This document shows, one piece after another, positions 48,016-61,065 of a stretch of 64,000 nt of DNA. The notes under the pieces are model-generated. The model searched no databases and was not told the origin of the DNA. It saw only the letters and a list, made by a program, of their open reading frames with translations. Source of the stretch: Blastomyces gilchristii SLH14081 (Eukaryota; Ascomycota; Eurotiomycetes; Onygenales; Ajellomycetaceae); contig NW_003101681.1 in NCBI RefSeq assembly GCF_000003855.2, positions 5,863,707-5,927,706 of the forward strand, in the 5' to 3' direction. Position 1 is the first letter of the stretch; every line of letters starts with the position of its first letter. The translations under genes were made by a program, and so were the position numbers.

Positions 48016-49333
48016 TGTGACAGGCTGCGCCTGATCAATCATATGGACTATTCTGTTACACTTCACAGATTTCAACTGCTTCATTCTCAAACACGTACAC
48101 TCTGATTCTCAGCCATTCTCAATTGCTGATCCTCAGCCGCTATAAACGCGTATAGATTCTTCCACTCTGAAGCCTCATTATATACATCATCACATACATG
48201 TATATTCACTTTAATTGCTGATTCTTGCACTTCCTTTTTCTTTTTCTTCTCTAACATTTTTCTCTCTGATATATAAGTTCTATTTATTATACTGATCTAT
48301 TCAGTGTAGGCCTCTTATACTAGAAAAACATTCATTGTCTTCTTATTCGAAATGATTACTCACTGAGATATCTGAATGTGTAACAATGTATAAGAAATAG
48401 AGAAAGAGTTAAACAGTTAAGTGAACACTGAGTTCTCAGATAGAAGCTTTCTTATCAGTCACTCTGACTCTGTAACAAGATCTTACAAAGAGAGTAAGAT
48501 CTTACAAGAGATTATCAGTGAAAGACCTGAGAGTTCAGACATCTCAGATATATGAGATATTCATACAATTACATTTTCACAGATATCACACATTTGATAA
48601 ACAATATAATCATATCTAATAATAATATGAGAGAACTCTTGAATATAAGTATAGAAGTGATATTACAGTGACTCTGAGTAATGTTGAAATTACAACAGCA
48701 ATAGATAGCAGACATGCATGTGACTTAACAACTTCAATATGAAGAGATTCAATAATTAATTTAATAAAGAACTCATGCAATTTCAACATCTACAGAATTG
48801 AATATAAAAGTGCTGAAAGAACACTTAGATACTCTTATATATTTCAATACTTTCAATCTCACTCTCTACGCATCATAAAGAATGAAAATGCTTATAAAAC
48901 TGAGTGTAGATGAAGATGTCATCAGTTTATTAATTAATCAAGATTGATATATCAATGAATAATTGAAGAATCACATAAAACAGAAGTTTTATTCATAAAT
49001 AAAAGCATGTAAATCAGCATTGTGAACATCTGATAATATTATAAAACATCTTGATATTCTGTTCTGAGACATTGTCATATAATAGAAGATGTTAGATTGA
49101 TTACAGAGTGTCTGACAGAGAAACACTTCTCTTATAACATTCATCTCTAACTTCAACACTAAGATCTTAGAAGCAGGTCATCAATCTTGAGAGAATTGAA
49201 TGAAGATTAGCATGCTTAAGAAGACATTAACTTTCAAACTCTTACAGACTCTCATAAGTGTAAATGAAGACTTAACTTATGAAGACTTCTACACACAGCT
49301 TCAGACATTGAATGACTGTCTTATCAAGCTCAA
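48016..49333 (+). mobile_element. Family A chromovirus copy 5, 5' end
   Basis: LTR 48016-48319 (TGTGACAGGCTGCGCC...CTTATA), leader and gag up to 49333, where copy 6 is inserted. The gag C-part from 49200 is the best-preserved version of that region (MKISMLKKTLTF-like). The left target duplicate would be GTATA (48011-48015). Confidence 0.82.
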
Positions 49334-52300
49334 TGTAAGGGGCCTACGTCGAATAGATCGGTATTATATTGATAGGTCTTATATAACAAAGATAAAAATG
49401 TTAAAGAAGGAAAGAAAGAGAAAGTGCGACAATTGATGATTGAGATGAATATTTATACGCGTATGTGATGGTGTACGCAGTAGGGCTTTGAGGCGGAAGA
49501 ATATACGCGCGTTTGTAGTGGCTGAGGATTGGTGATTAAGAATGGCTGAGAATTGAAGTGTACATATTTGTGGCAGCCGAGGATTGATGATTGAGAATGG
49601 CTGAGAATTGAAGTGTATGTGTTTGAGAATGAAGTGATTGAAATCTGTGAAGTGTAATGAAATAGTCTATATAATTGATCAGGCGCAGCCTGTCACATTA
49701 GTCCTCTCTTTCAGAAGCAGTTCTCATTGATCAAGAGCTGCTGTTTCAGATAATGCAGAACTTAGAGTTCAGATTGATTGATTATAGCTGACTCATTTCA
49801 CAAGATATTATCAGCTGTGATTACAGAGTCTCTCATTGAGAATATTCTCAATCTCTCACTCAAGCTCATTATCTTCTTCTATAATGTCTGATGACTATCA
49901 GTCAGAAGTCAGTTGAGAAGAGAATGAATCAGTGATAATACAGCAGAGCAAGCTTGTATAAAATACATCATAAATCTCTGATAATGTGTTAAGACAGTAG
50001 TTGTGACTATCTAGAACTTCTATTACTTTATACTTAACATGATGATAATCTAGTATATGAGATAAATATGTGGTTTATATATTCTTAAGATTCAATTATA
50101 TTAGATCTTGTATCTTATATTATTCAGTGAAGTCTTGATGAACATTGATTTGATTCTCTTGATCTTGTTTTACAGTTGTCATGAAGATCTCTGCTCAATC
50201 ACAGATATCTCAGAGCTTTGTTACTATATTATCAGTGATCTGAATTAAACTGCAGAGATTTAGTGTGAACTGTGTAATCTCTAGAAGATTCAACACTTTT
50301 ATATGATATTTATACATAAGAAAGAATGAGCTTATATCTGTTAAAATAGCATCTCAACTGTTGATAGTGACTTCTGTGTGTAGAAGAAGATTATATCAAT
50401 TATCTTATAAGTGATGCAGAACTTATAGAGATAATTCTTCATAATCTGAATTATTCATTCTGATGCATCATCAGTCTCAGAGTGATAGATAGTTAATAGA
50501 TAATATATAATCTTGAGAACTTGACAGATTCTTATTCAGAGAGTACTTATGAATTGATAGCTCTGATCTGATACTATAGATCTCAGTAATTCATATATCT
50601 AATAGAACAGACTCTGTAGAAAAGTTTCAGTGACTTATTCAGTATTTATCTTATTACAAGATTTCAATATTATATCTTTACTCAGTTGATTCATGATGAT
50701 CAGAATGTTTCTATAACTCTTACTCTCAGATAGATTGACAGCAAAGTCAATTACTACATCTCATCAGATTCTATCAGAGACATTGAGTGATTTTAATAGA
50801 TCTTTTCTACAGTTCTTTCATGAGATAATAGAAGAACAGTGATTGCAGTTTCAGATAAAGTGTCTGATGCTGTTTAATATCTCAGATCAGTAGAACTCTT
50901 GAGAGATCATTCTATACAGTTATTCACAGTCTGAATGACTGATTATACATGAATCATGCATCTCTTGCATTATTCAAGTGTATAAGAGTTTGAAGTAAGA
51001 GACTCAGCATTGTTCACAGAATTATAAAATATTATTATCATTAATTGAATATTCTGAGATATCAGTTCTTATATGTAGTTCTGAGAGAAATCAGAGTGCT
51101 TCTTGATATACTGCTTCAGTGAGAGTCTGAAGAAGTTCATTCATCTGAGCTGCTGTATATCACAGTTCATTCAGTGTAGAGAAAGTGAAGATATCAATGA
51201 CAGTTCTAACTAAAGAAGTATGTATAGTGCTATGAACTGTTTCATCTTGATCAACTAGTATCTTCAGATTCAAGAGTCAGTACTCTCAGTTCATTCAGTG
51301 AGTATCTGTTATATCAGATGATATATCTTACTCTTATTATGAGAGAGTATCTGTCATCAAGTTCTGACTGTCAGAATGATAGTGTATTGTAAAATGAAAG
51401 TGACTTAAGAACTCAGATCATTGCATTTATAATTCAGTGAGTTTATAAGTAGTTATAAAGTATTTAAGATTCTTATAATCTATGACTATCTTAAATTCAG
51501 AGACACTTCAGAGTTCAGAGTCTCATTCTTCTAAACAGTGTATAATTGTGAGAAGTTTCTTATTATAAATCTTATAATTGCATTCAGCAGAACTTAGTTT
51601 CTTAGATATAAAGACACATGATTATAGAACATCTTCATCATTATATTACAATATCACTTCTTCTATCACATAGTCAGAGAAATCAGCTTCAATAACTGTC
51701 TTATAATCAGAATTAAATATTATCAGTAGAGAAGTATTAATGAATATCTTCTTCATCTGTATAAATGCAGCTTCAGTATTCATTAATTATTGAAATACTG
51801 AGTCTTTCTTAGTGAGATCTGTAAGTGATCTTATGATATCTGAGAAGTTTTATATAAATTACTGATAGAAGTTAGTAAATCTGATGAAGCTTTGTACACT
51901 CTTCACAGTACACAGAGCTTCTTATTCAAGAATGACAGAGACTTTCTCAGAATTCATTCAAATTCCCTTATCAGCTTCTATAATAAAACTCAGATACTTG
52001 ATACTCTTGACTTTAAAATCACACTTATCAATATCTATCAGTAGTTCTGCTTCTTGTAGCTGTTGTAATATCTTTCACACATATTCTTGATATTCTTTTC
52101 TAGATTCATCAGTGAAGATGAGAATGTTATTTAGATAAGCAGATACAAACTCATTAAGAAAATCTTAAAGCACTCAGTTAATATACTTCTGAAATGTACT
52201 GAAAGTGTTAGCCAGTTCAAAGAGTGTGACTATTCATTCAAAGAGATTATAATATGTTTGAAATACTGTAAGTCATTCATCTTCTTCAGTGATATAAATC

Positions 52301-54899
52301 TTATGAAATGCAGTGATGATATCTAGTTTTATAAATCATTGAGCTCACTCAATCTGTGCTAGGGTTTCATTGATAAGAGATAAGAGATATTGATCTTTCT
52401 TTATCAATCTGCTCAGATCTCAGTAGTTCACACAGAATCAGAGTTCTTTATCTGATTTCATTGCAAAGAGAATAGAGACTGTGATGAAAGAGTTACTAAT
52501 ATATATGAATTCTTTATTCAACAGATCATTGAGTGTCTTTCAAAGAAGAAGAAGTTCATCTCAGAACATGTTATAAAGAGAGTCTTATAACAGTTTAGAG
52601 TTCTTATCATTCTTTTTCTCTAACTTGATACTGTGATTCACTTCAGAATCTCATAAGAGAGGTATATTCATAATATTATCTTATTAAAAGATATCTAGAT
52701 ATTCATGATATTATTGAGAAAGTTTTGTATAAGAATCTGTTATTATAATACAGAATAACTTTTCTAGAGTCTTTTTAATATTAGTCAGACTGATGAAATA
52801 GATTGATATATAATTCTGCTATCAGTAAATTTATCAGTGACTCTGTCAGTGATTTTGATGATGACTTCTTTTTCAGAGTATTTTATATGTGTTGACAGAG
52901 ATCTGTGTCAGATTCATGATCTTGTCAATATCATCTTTATAAACTCTATCATTGTTAGAGAATATCAAGCTTCTGTTTTAAGTGTTTAATAAGATACCTT
53001 GTTCAGATAGTCAGATAAGTTCTAATATAAGATTGTAATCAAGATTATTAACTTCATATATATAGACATCTTCACATTGATGTTCTCTCACATCTATGAT
53101 CAGCTTTACTATATAATGAGTATAAATATCTTTCAGATTATCAAATTCTGCAAGAAGTCAGAGTTTAGATAAAGAGATACACTGAAGATTATAATATCTT
53201 ATAACTGAAGATTTTATCATTGTATAGTGACATAGACCGCTGTCTATCATAATCTTCATATTATATATATTATTAATCACAGTAGATACAAGAATCATAT
53301 TCATTGTTATTTTCTCTTCAAATTATTGTTATCTGATCTCTTTAAGCTTCTGTTTATAAATTTGAACAGAAGCTAATATTTTCTCTGTTTCACTGAGATA
53401 TTCTCATAGTTATTCTCTGAATCTTTCTCTAATGTAATGTGATTGATGTGAACAGACACTTATCTTTCTCTCAAGTGCAGAGATATATAGATTGATCAGC
53501 AGTTGAAAGTAATATGTTCTGATCAGTTATAGTTGATATATACTTCATATTAATATCAATCAGTGACTTCTTCAAGAGTGATCTCAGAGACTCAGAAGCC
53601 TGTTCAGACAGCAAAGATCCTTGCTTATACATAGATATTCAAGTCTACTCAATTCATATGCATTATTGTTATTTCTCAGTGTGAGTGTATGAGTCACTGA
53701 GATATAATATCTTCTGTTACTGTTCTGTATATTCTTGAGCTTGGTAAGACAGTCATTTATTGTCTGAAGCTATGTGTAGAAGTCTTCATAAGTCTGGTCT
53801 TTGTCTACACTTATAAGAGTCTGTAAGAGTTTGAAAGTTAATATCTTCTTGAGCATGCTAATCTTCATTTAATTCTCTCAAGATTGATTATCTGCTTCTA
53901 GAATCTTAGTGTTGAAGTCAGAGATGAATGTTATAAGAGAAGTGTTTCTCTGTTAAGTACTCTGTAATCAATCTAATGCTTTCTGTTGCATGGCAGTGTC
54001 TCAGAACAGAATATCAAGATATTTCATAATATTATCAGATATTTATAACACTGATTCACATGCTTTTATTCATGAATAGAACTTCTATTTCATATAATCT
54101 TTCAATTATTCATTAATATATCAATTTTAATTGATTAATGAATTCATGATATCTTCATCTACACTCAGTTTTATAAGCATTTTCATTCTTCATGATAAGT
54201 AGAGAGTGAGATCAGAAGTATTAAAATATATGAAAGTATCTAAGTATTTTTTTAATGCTTTTGTATTCAGTTCTGTAGATGTTGAAATCATATGAGTTAA
54301 TTATTAAATCTCTTTATATTGAAGTTGTTAAGTTGCATGCATGTCTGCTATCTATTACTGTTGTAATTTCAACATTGCTCAGAGTCACTGTGACATTATA
54401 TCTATACTTATGTTTAAGAGTTTCATATTATTGTTAGATATGATTATATTGATTGTCAGATATATAATATCTGTAAAATCTGAAGAAATGTAATTGTATT
54501 CTCATATATCTGAGTGTCAGAACTCTCAGATCTTTCACTGATATTCTCTTATAAGATCTTTATTGCAGAGTCAGAGTGACTGATAAGCAAGCTTCTATCT
54601 AAGAACTCAGTATCTGCTTAACTATGTTTTCTCTTTCTTATATGTTATTATATGTTCAGATATCTCTCAATAAATAATTATTTCTAATGAGAAGATAATG
54701 CATGAATAATTATTTTCTAATAAGAAGATAATGAACATTTTTATAGTGTAAGAAGCCTACACTGAATAGATCAGTATTATATTGATAGGTCTTATATAAC
54801 AAAGATAAAAACATTAGAGAAGAAAAGAAAGAGAAAGTGCAAGAATTGATAATCAAGATGAATATTTATACACATATGTGATGATGTACACAGTGAAGC
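49334..54899 (-). mobile_element. Family A chromovirus copy 6
   Basis: Minus-strand element. The 3' LTR is 49334-49697 (364 bp, longer because an internal unit containing ATGGCTGAGAATTGAAGTGT is duplicated). The internal region is 49698-54746. The 5' LTR starts at 54747 and is cut at 54899 by a family B element. Chromodomain, integrase, RNase H, RT (catalytic box read as YLNNILIF near 52120), protease and gag can be followed right-to-left. Stops throughout. Confidence 0.88.
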
Positions 54900-55079
54900 T
54901 GTGATTCAAAGGTTGCTTAAGCCAGCGTACGATTACAGGCGTACGCCGGCTTCTTATATATTGTAATATTGTACACTAAATTAATTAGTGGCTGCTATGG
55001 CCCCTCTTTACATTCGTACGCTAGTAGTTCGGAAGCCGCCGCGTTATTATCTGACAGTCGTACATTCTTCCGAACCACA
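54900..55079 (-). repeat. 3' LTR of family B copy 2
   Basis: Reads TGTGATTCAAAGG...CCGAACCACA on the plus strand. It retains many CpG sites. It differs from the copy 1 LTR by the missing tandem unit and a short extra stretch around 55015-55030. Confidence 0.88.
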
Positions 55080-55794
55080 TCCTCTCCCACCAGATTTGGT
55101 CACGCCCACGTGACCATGTCATATGCCCTAGCTTCATGTGGATTAGCTCGCCACTAGCATTTCACAATTGTGTGACCTATTCCTGATTCAGCTAGCATCT
55201 CACATATGCTCTCACAAAGAAACTTTCACTATATTATATCACTCATTCACTAACTTTTCTCATTCTTCAATCATCATTTTCATCATTGTCATTATTAAAC
55301 ATCATCATCTCATTCAAGATTTCTACCTCTTCTTCTGTTCAATTCTTTTCATCTGTTTATCTATCATGTTATACATGTTTCTGATAATGACTCTCTGTTC
55401 TCATAACAAGTGTTCTTGTAGTGCTTATACTGAGTAGTTCATTAGCAGTAAGTGTAATATGTTGTGAAATGTGATCAGAACTTGTTTATCTTCTAACAAT
55501 TGTCAGAATGTACTATCATGAATGACACACCTTCTTTATCTTCTTATATATTCTCAACTATTTCCTTCTCAGCAGGTTTCTGATTATGTTTTCTGACATG
55601 ATTTTGCATAAATGCAGATGCTGATATATTGTTTTTATTTGTGTAGAATCTTCATATGTTGACAGATTCACATCTATTGATGATTGTGAACTCAGTGTTG
55701 AATCATTGATTGAGAACTTGAAGGACATGATAATGAAGAAATTGTCTGTGTCATGTATAACTGAGTCTTTCATATTCTTTCTTATCTCTTCTGC

Positions 55795-56300
55795 TAGACT
55801 GACCGTGTGACCGTGTCTGGGACCAGAACCAGATTTTTTGATAGTTTCATTATCAATTCGACTGATCTCATTACACGGTTTTAACATTAGATAGTAGTCT
55901 CATACTGTTCCAGTGAGACTTACTGTCTACTCTTGTCACATTTTTCAAATGAGATCATGATTTCCACTTCTCAATTTAAATTATTTTTATTACTTTAAAT
56001 GACTTTAAATCTCATTTAAGTGTTATCAAAAAGCATTACTTTTTAAAAAATTAAAAATAGTCTAAAAAAAACCTTAAAATGTCTAAAAATAGTAACTTTA
56101 TGCCAAGAATGAGACTAAATGAGATCAAATGAAACCACTTTCTCATTTTTTTCAAGTCATGGTTTCATTTTAAGATCTGATATATAGTCACTTTACATGT
56201 TTTTTTAATAGCCAGTCCCAGCGGGATTCACGCCAAGAAATGTATGGGACCAGATCAAATGAGACCAAACGTGAAATTCATGGTCCCGGTGGCCAGTCTA
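55795..56300. mobile_element. hAT-like 506-bp MITE, copy 6 (best preserved)
   Basis: Duplication TCTTCTGC (55787-55794 and 56301-56308). It keeps the most CC/GG and CG words (for example GGTCCCGGTGGCCAGTCTA at its end), so it is the nearest to the ancestral sequence. Confidence 0.92.
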
Positions 56301-57567
56301 TCTTCTGCTACTTCTTTCCCTGCTGCTCTCTCTCAATCTTCTACACTTATCTCTGTGTCTGATTCTCCTGCTCTTGCTATCTCTGTTCCTGTGATCTCTA
56401 CTCTCACTGCTTCTGGTTTTACTATCTCTGCTTTTATTATCAGCTCTCTCCATTTCAAGAAGATGTTATATAGACTTAATGAACTATCTCTCTCAGTGTG
56501 TATACTCCTGCTCTTCTTACTGACTCTCAGAATAATTTATTATATGAAGACTGTGTATGACATGACTATCTGAAGCTTGATTGCAGATGCTGATTATTAC
56601 ATTTGTTTTAAATATTTATGATAAGATAATTGTCTATTTATATCAGAGAATCATCTCTTTCTTCAACAGTGTTAAGATTGTAAGTCTTTTTCTTTTTCAT
56701 CTTTTCTTTCTAATGCTGATTTTTCTGTTCTTAGAAGAAATTGTTATAGATTTTACTGTGTATGAAGTTGTGATGTTCACAGATATCAAGAAGCTTTTCA
56801 TAACTGTAAAGTTCAATATTATAGAGACATCTGCTCTGATGAATTTCTTCAGAATAATAGATCTGTATCAGTCTATTCTCTGATGTCTGTTATCTGACTT
56901 CATGATGCAGGTGAAAGATATCTGTGTTTTCAGAAATGAGAATGCAGATGTTGTACTCTTTTACACCTGCAGATGTGAGGCTTGTATGTCTTGTCTGAGA
57001 TGTCATTGTGAGAATGAGCTGTTCACACACTGTGATCTGCTTTCTGCATTCTCTCATGTTCTTCTCTCTCTCTCTGAGAAGCCTTGTGCATGTTGTAATT
57101 ACATGTACAATTCTAAGACCAGTGAGTGTTTGTTCAGTAGTTATTACCCCTGCTTTTGCAGTTTTGTATGCTAATAATAGTTCTTAGTTACTTCAGTGCC
57201 AGAGGTCATTTTAATTGAAGATGATAATGCTGCTGAGACTACTCTCTTCTGCTCTCAAGCTTCTCTTGTCACTTTCTCTTTCTCTTCTATGAGAAAGGTT
57301 GTGCACACACTGAGTCATAAGTGTTCAGTTCTGAGTGACTCTCATCATTGTTTGTCTGGTTCTGTGTCTTCTTCTTCTTCTGTTTCTTCTGTCTCTGTTT
57401 CTTCTACTCTGACTCCTGATTCTGCAAGTTCTGTGCTCTTCTTCAATTTCTCTACATGTACATGTACACATTTCTATATTGATATTCCAGTCAATCTTGT
57501 GATAAATGACATTAATGTCATATGCAGAGTGATAGAGGAATCAGAGACATGTATAATGTTATTGTAA
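56301..57567 (+). pseudogene. Antisense ORF block in family B 3' region (copy 2)
   Basis: Open stretches on the strand opposite to pol: 56301-56573 (Ser/Pro-rich, then a hydrophobic LLLFLLTLRIIYY segment), 56902-57174 (Cys-rich, CRCEACMSCLRCHC ... EKPCACCNYMYNSK) and 57196-57567 (Ser-rich, ending in a Val/Ile-rich part). They match copy 1 in order and Cys spacing. Upstream, near 55220, a TATATTATATC box and a pyrimidine-rich run could be a promoter. Function not recognised. Confidence 0.5.
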
Positions 57568-57791
57568 GAGTGACTTGCAGCTCTTGAATCTCTTGTGAAT
57601 CTCGAGTTTTGAGATTTCCTTTGTTTTTGACATTTTTCAGGTGATGTGATGTTGGAAATAGATTAAACATGTGATATATGAAAATGAATGAGATGTATAT
57701 GATAACATTTGTCTTTTATGACTGATTCTTATAATTAGTGATTAATTCATTATTTCTTTTCTTTTCTTATACTTTTCTCTTTATCTGCTAG

Positions 57792-58297
57792 TAGACTGGC
57801 CGCTGAGATCATGAATTTCACATTTGATCTCATTTGGTCTGGTCTCATACATTTCTTGGCGTGAATCCCGCTGGGACTGGCTATCAAAAAAACATGTAAA
57901 GTGACTATATATCAGATCTTAAAATGGAACCATGACTTGAAAAAAATGAGAAAGTGGTCTCATTTAGTTTCATTTAGTTTCATTCTTAACATAAAGTTAC
58001 TATTTTTAGACATTTTAAGGTTTTTTTTAGACTATTTTTAATTTTTTAAAAAGTAACACTTTTTGGTAACACTCAAATGAGATTTAAAGTCATTTAAAGC
58101 AATAAAAATAATTTAAATTGAGAAGTGAAAATCATGGTCTCATTTGAAAAATGTGACAAGAGTAGACAGTAAGTCTCACTGAAACAGTATGAAACTACTA
58201 TCTAATGTTAAAACTGTGTAATGAGATCAGTTGAATTGATAATAAGACTATCAAAAAATCTGGTTCTGGTCTCAGACACGGTTACACGGTCAGTCTA
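57792..58297. mobile_element. hAT-like 506-bp MITE, copy 7
   Basis: Duplication TCTGCTAG (57784-57791 and 58298-58305). Opposite orientation to copy 6, 1.5 kb away in the same host element. Confidence 0.92.
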
Positions 58298-58885
58298 TCT
58301 GCTAGTCACTACTCTTATGTGATCTCTATATAATACAGTGTTCAGTGACTAGGTTCAGCAGCTTTCATCTTTTGTAATTCTATCTTGTGTATTATACTGT
58401 CTCTCTTCACCTGCTTAGATTACTACAGTGAATGACTCATTGAAACTAATCTTGTCTGATCTCTGAGTATTCTCAGAGATTGAGATGACTTAGTCTCACA
58501 CATCTGCAGATGTTTCAGATAGTTTGTTCTCTGTGATCTCAGTGATTGAACTGATGTAAACAGTTGAATTTAACTCTGAATTCCTTTTTCTTCTGTAATC
58601 TGATTCATGTACAAGTCTGCTGCTTTGAGACTGCTCTTTGCCACATTGCATCTGCTATCTACAGTGTGTTATCATACAACTGGCTACAGTCTTATCACTT
58701 ATTAAAGTGTGATATTTGCCTGATTTCTTCATTTCTTCTCATTCTTTCCTTATAATCATAGAAAGATTGAAATAAGTGAGATTATCTGATTTATAAGTGT
58801 CTATGATTTCTCTTACTTCATAAGACTTTTCAATTATAAGTCTCTTCTTTTTCAATACTGATAATAGTGCTGTGAATAATCATAT

Positions 58886-58966
58886 GCCAGCGTGGCTCAG
58901 TTGGTAAGACTGGTAACCAAGGCCGCACACATTAGAAGTGCGTGGGTTCGAATCCTACCACTGGCA
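58886..58966 (+). other. tRNA-like sequence with A and B boxes
   Basis: It starts GCCAGCG and ends CACTGGC+A, giving 6 of 7 acceptor pairs. A box TGGCTCAGTTGG and B box GGTTCGAATCC are perfect, and the T arm folds. The D arm 3' side and a normal anticodon arm do not form, so a functional tRNA is unlikely. It may derive from a class II tRNA (Leu/Ser-like 3' half). Confidence 0.6.
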
Positions 58967-59637
58967 CCTACCTGCCACTTCTTACCCATGAAAGCCCTCA
59001 TGTAATAGGGGCTGAGCCTAATTAGTAAGGCTTGGTGCGGGGTAGAACTCTCTACTGCAAGCCAAGCCACTAGTTAAGCGAGATCCTGCGAACACCCATC
59101 AGGGCCGGCATGGGGTGCCAATGTCTCACTATTCTACTGTGCACCTGTCAAGGTTCTAATGATATAGAGCCAAGCCTAATGTAGTGGTTATACACTACTT
59201 AAGCAAGTCTCTAAAACTAGGGCTGTCATCAGAGCCTAGCTTCTCTCTAAATACAGGGAATGATTTTGAAAACCACCTGACTAGCAGGTCTAGACATGTA
59301 TCTAGGCCCTAGACAGGGCACTCTGATAGGCTAGAGCCTGCAAGCTCACTGCCAACCTCTAATACTGGCAGAGAGAACTGCAGTCATCAAGTCTATGATT
59401 AGTCCCTAACACGGGGCGAGGCCATGACAGCTGATTGATAGGCCTATGGGCATCTAATGAGGCCGAGATCAGCAACCGGAAGCTTGGTGTGTACACCACC
59501 AAGTGAGCAGTGACAGCCACTAACTAACACCCCTGGAAATTAGTGGCTGGCCTGAGAGGACGGATGCGGTGGTCGGTTAATTATAGAGGGTTAAATGTAA
59601 TTAGCTTAAGATGCATTCTGCGGGTGGCTAGCGCCTG
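58967..59637 (+). other. Unmutated 670-bp segment of unknown origin
   Basis: Balanced composition with no open frame of note. It contains repeated AAGCCTAAT/GAGCCTAATTAGTAAGGCT-type words that could pair. The last 25 bp (about 59613-59637) read GCGGGTGGCTAGCGCCTGTA, reminiscent of the SRP RNA Alu-domain 5' motif. It is followed by a TCTCTG microhomology at the LINE junction. Confidence 0.5.
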
Positions 59638-61065
59638 TAGTCTCTGAAGAGAAAAGCTTGAATCTCTTATAGACTTACAAATAAGTGAACTATCAAAAGA
59701 GAAAGAATATGAACAGCATTTGAAGAGAATTTCTACAATCAATATAAAGAACTCTATTCTGATTTATTCAGATGACTCAAAAAATGAGAACTTGAATAGA
59801 TTAGATACAGACATTGCTTATACTGAAGATAATATCAATTTTATCTCAGATTTCTGAAATCTAGGCTCTGAATGTGAAGTCTTTGATGCTGAACTATTTG
59901 TAATAGTGAAAGCTTTCAAACTCATTGAAATAAAATCTCATAAAAGAGAAAATTATTTGAAAGAGATATGAATATTCTTTAATAGTCAAGCTACTTTAAA
60001 AAGACTTAGAAATAGTCAGATTCATAATGATCAAATGAATCTTGAACTGATCTTAAACTCTATTTTAAAAATTCAAAAGAGAAGAATATCAAAGCTGATA
60101 ATTCATCTACACTAAGTTCCTGCTCATATGAATATTCATAACAATGAATTGACTGATTCAGCTGTAAAAAAGAGTGCAGAATTAAGTAAATCTATTTAAA
60201 AAATTATGTTCTGATCTTTTATAAAGAGAAAAATAAAAGAATCTTATTTAGATAAGTGAAATGAAAGCTGATAGAAACAAAAGAAGAGTATACATTATTC
60301 AAGATTTGAAACAAAACTCAAGTGAAAATCTTGTTTAATTAAATGTAAAAAGAAAATATTCTCATCTATAATACAGTTGAAACTAGAATATAGCTATTTC
60401 AAATCTTATATACAAAGATTTAATGATAGATTTGACTCAATAGAATGCTCATTCTGCAATATAAATGAGAATTCTGAGTATATTGTAATGCACTGTGCAT
60501 TATACAATAGTCTTAGAGTCAGATTGAAAGAGAAGTATGATCTAAATCAATTAAATATAAGATTCTTATTCTCAACTGAGACAGGAATTAAATACTTAAT
60601 AGACTTTCTATCAGAAACTCAAGCAGCTACAAGAAAATGGCTAAATTCAGAATTATCTGAATATAAAGAGGAGAAAATCAACCAGATATAGTCTGTTAAA
60701 ACAGCTATATACTATCTTTTAATAATTTGTTTTATTACAGTCTTTCTTTATTTTATCTTTTTCTTTCAATTTCTTTCTGTCTATCTATTTAATATGTCTA
60801 TCTTTAAGACTGTGTTCTCTTTTCCTTTGTCATGATATTGTCAAATGATTTCAAAGTATGAGATGATGTTAAAACACTGCAATTTGTAAACAGTTTTTGT
60901 ATTCTGAGCTGGAATTTTCTGATTTTGCATATCTGAAATTGATGAATGTATAATAGTTAACTTTACAGATATAGGAAAAACCCTGAGAACTAAAAGTTCT
61001 CAGGTAGATGTCATAGTCTCTGACTGCATACATCTATAATTGAAGAATAATAATAATAATAATAA
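59638..61065 (+). pseudogene. LINE 3' fragment (RNase H and C-terminus of ORF2, 3' UTR)
   Basis: Homologous to 9697-11120 of the minus-strand LINE. The RNase H blocks IYSDDSKNEN and DAELFVIVKAF are present; the third acidic block is now FFNSQAT. The C-terminal CSFCNINENSEYIVMHC is at about 60450-60500, within the open segment 60377-60691 that ends EEKINQI-TAG. The 3' UTR has a 10-bp-stem hairpin (60982-61004) and the (AAT)n tail at 61046-61065. Confidence 0.85.

Larger units (their letters stand above)
58885..61065 (+). mobile_element. Chimeric insertion: tRNA-like head, unknown RNA, LINE 3' part
   Basis: A single insertion in the family B element. The duplication GTGAATAATCATA (58872-58884) against GTAAATAATTATA (61066-61078) brackets the whole block, and copy 1 shows the empty site (near 20590). 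The content is a tRNA-like unit (58886-58966), about 670 bp of unmutated unknown sequence, then from about 59638 the 3' 1.4 kb of the Tad-like LINE with its hairpin and (AAT)n tail. The LINE part is AT-mutated; the head is not. Confidence 0.88.
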
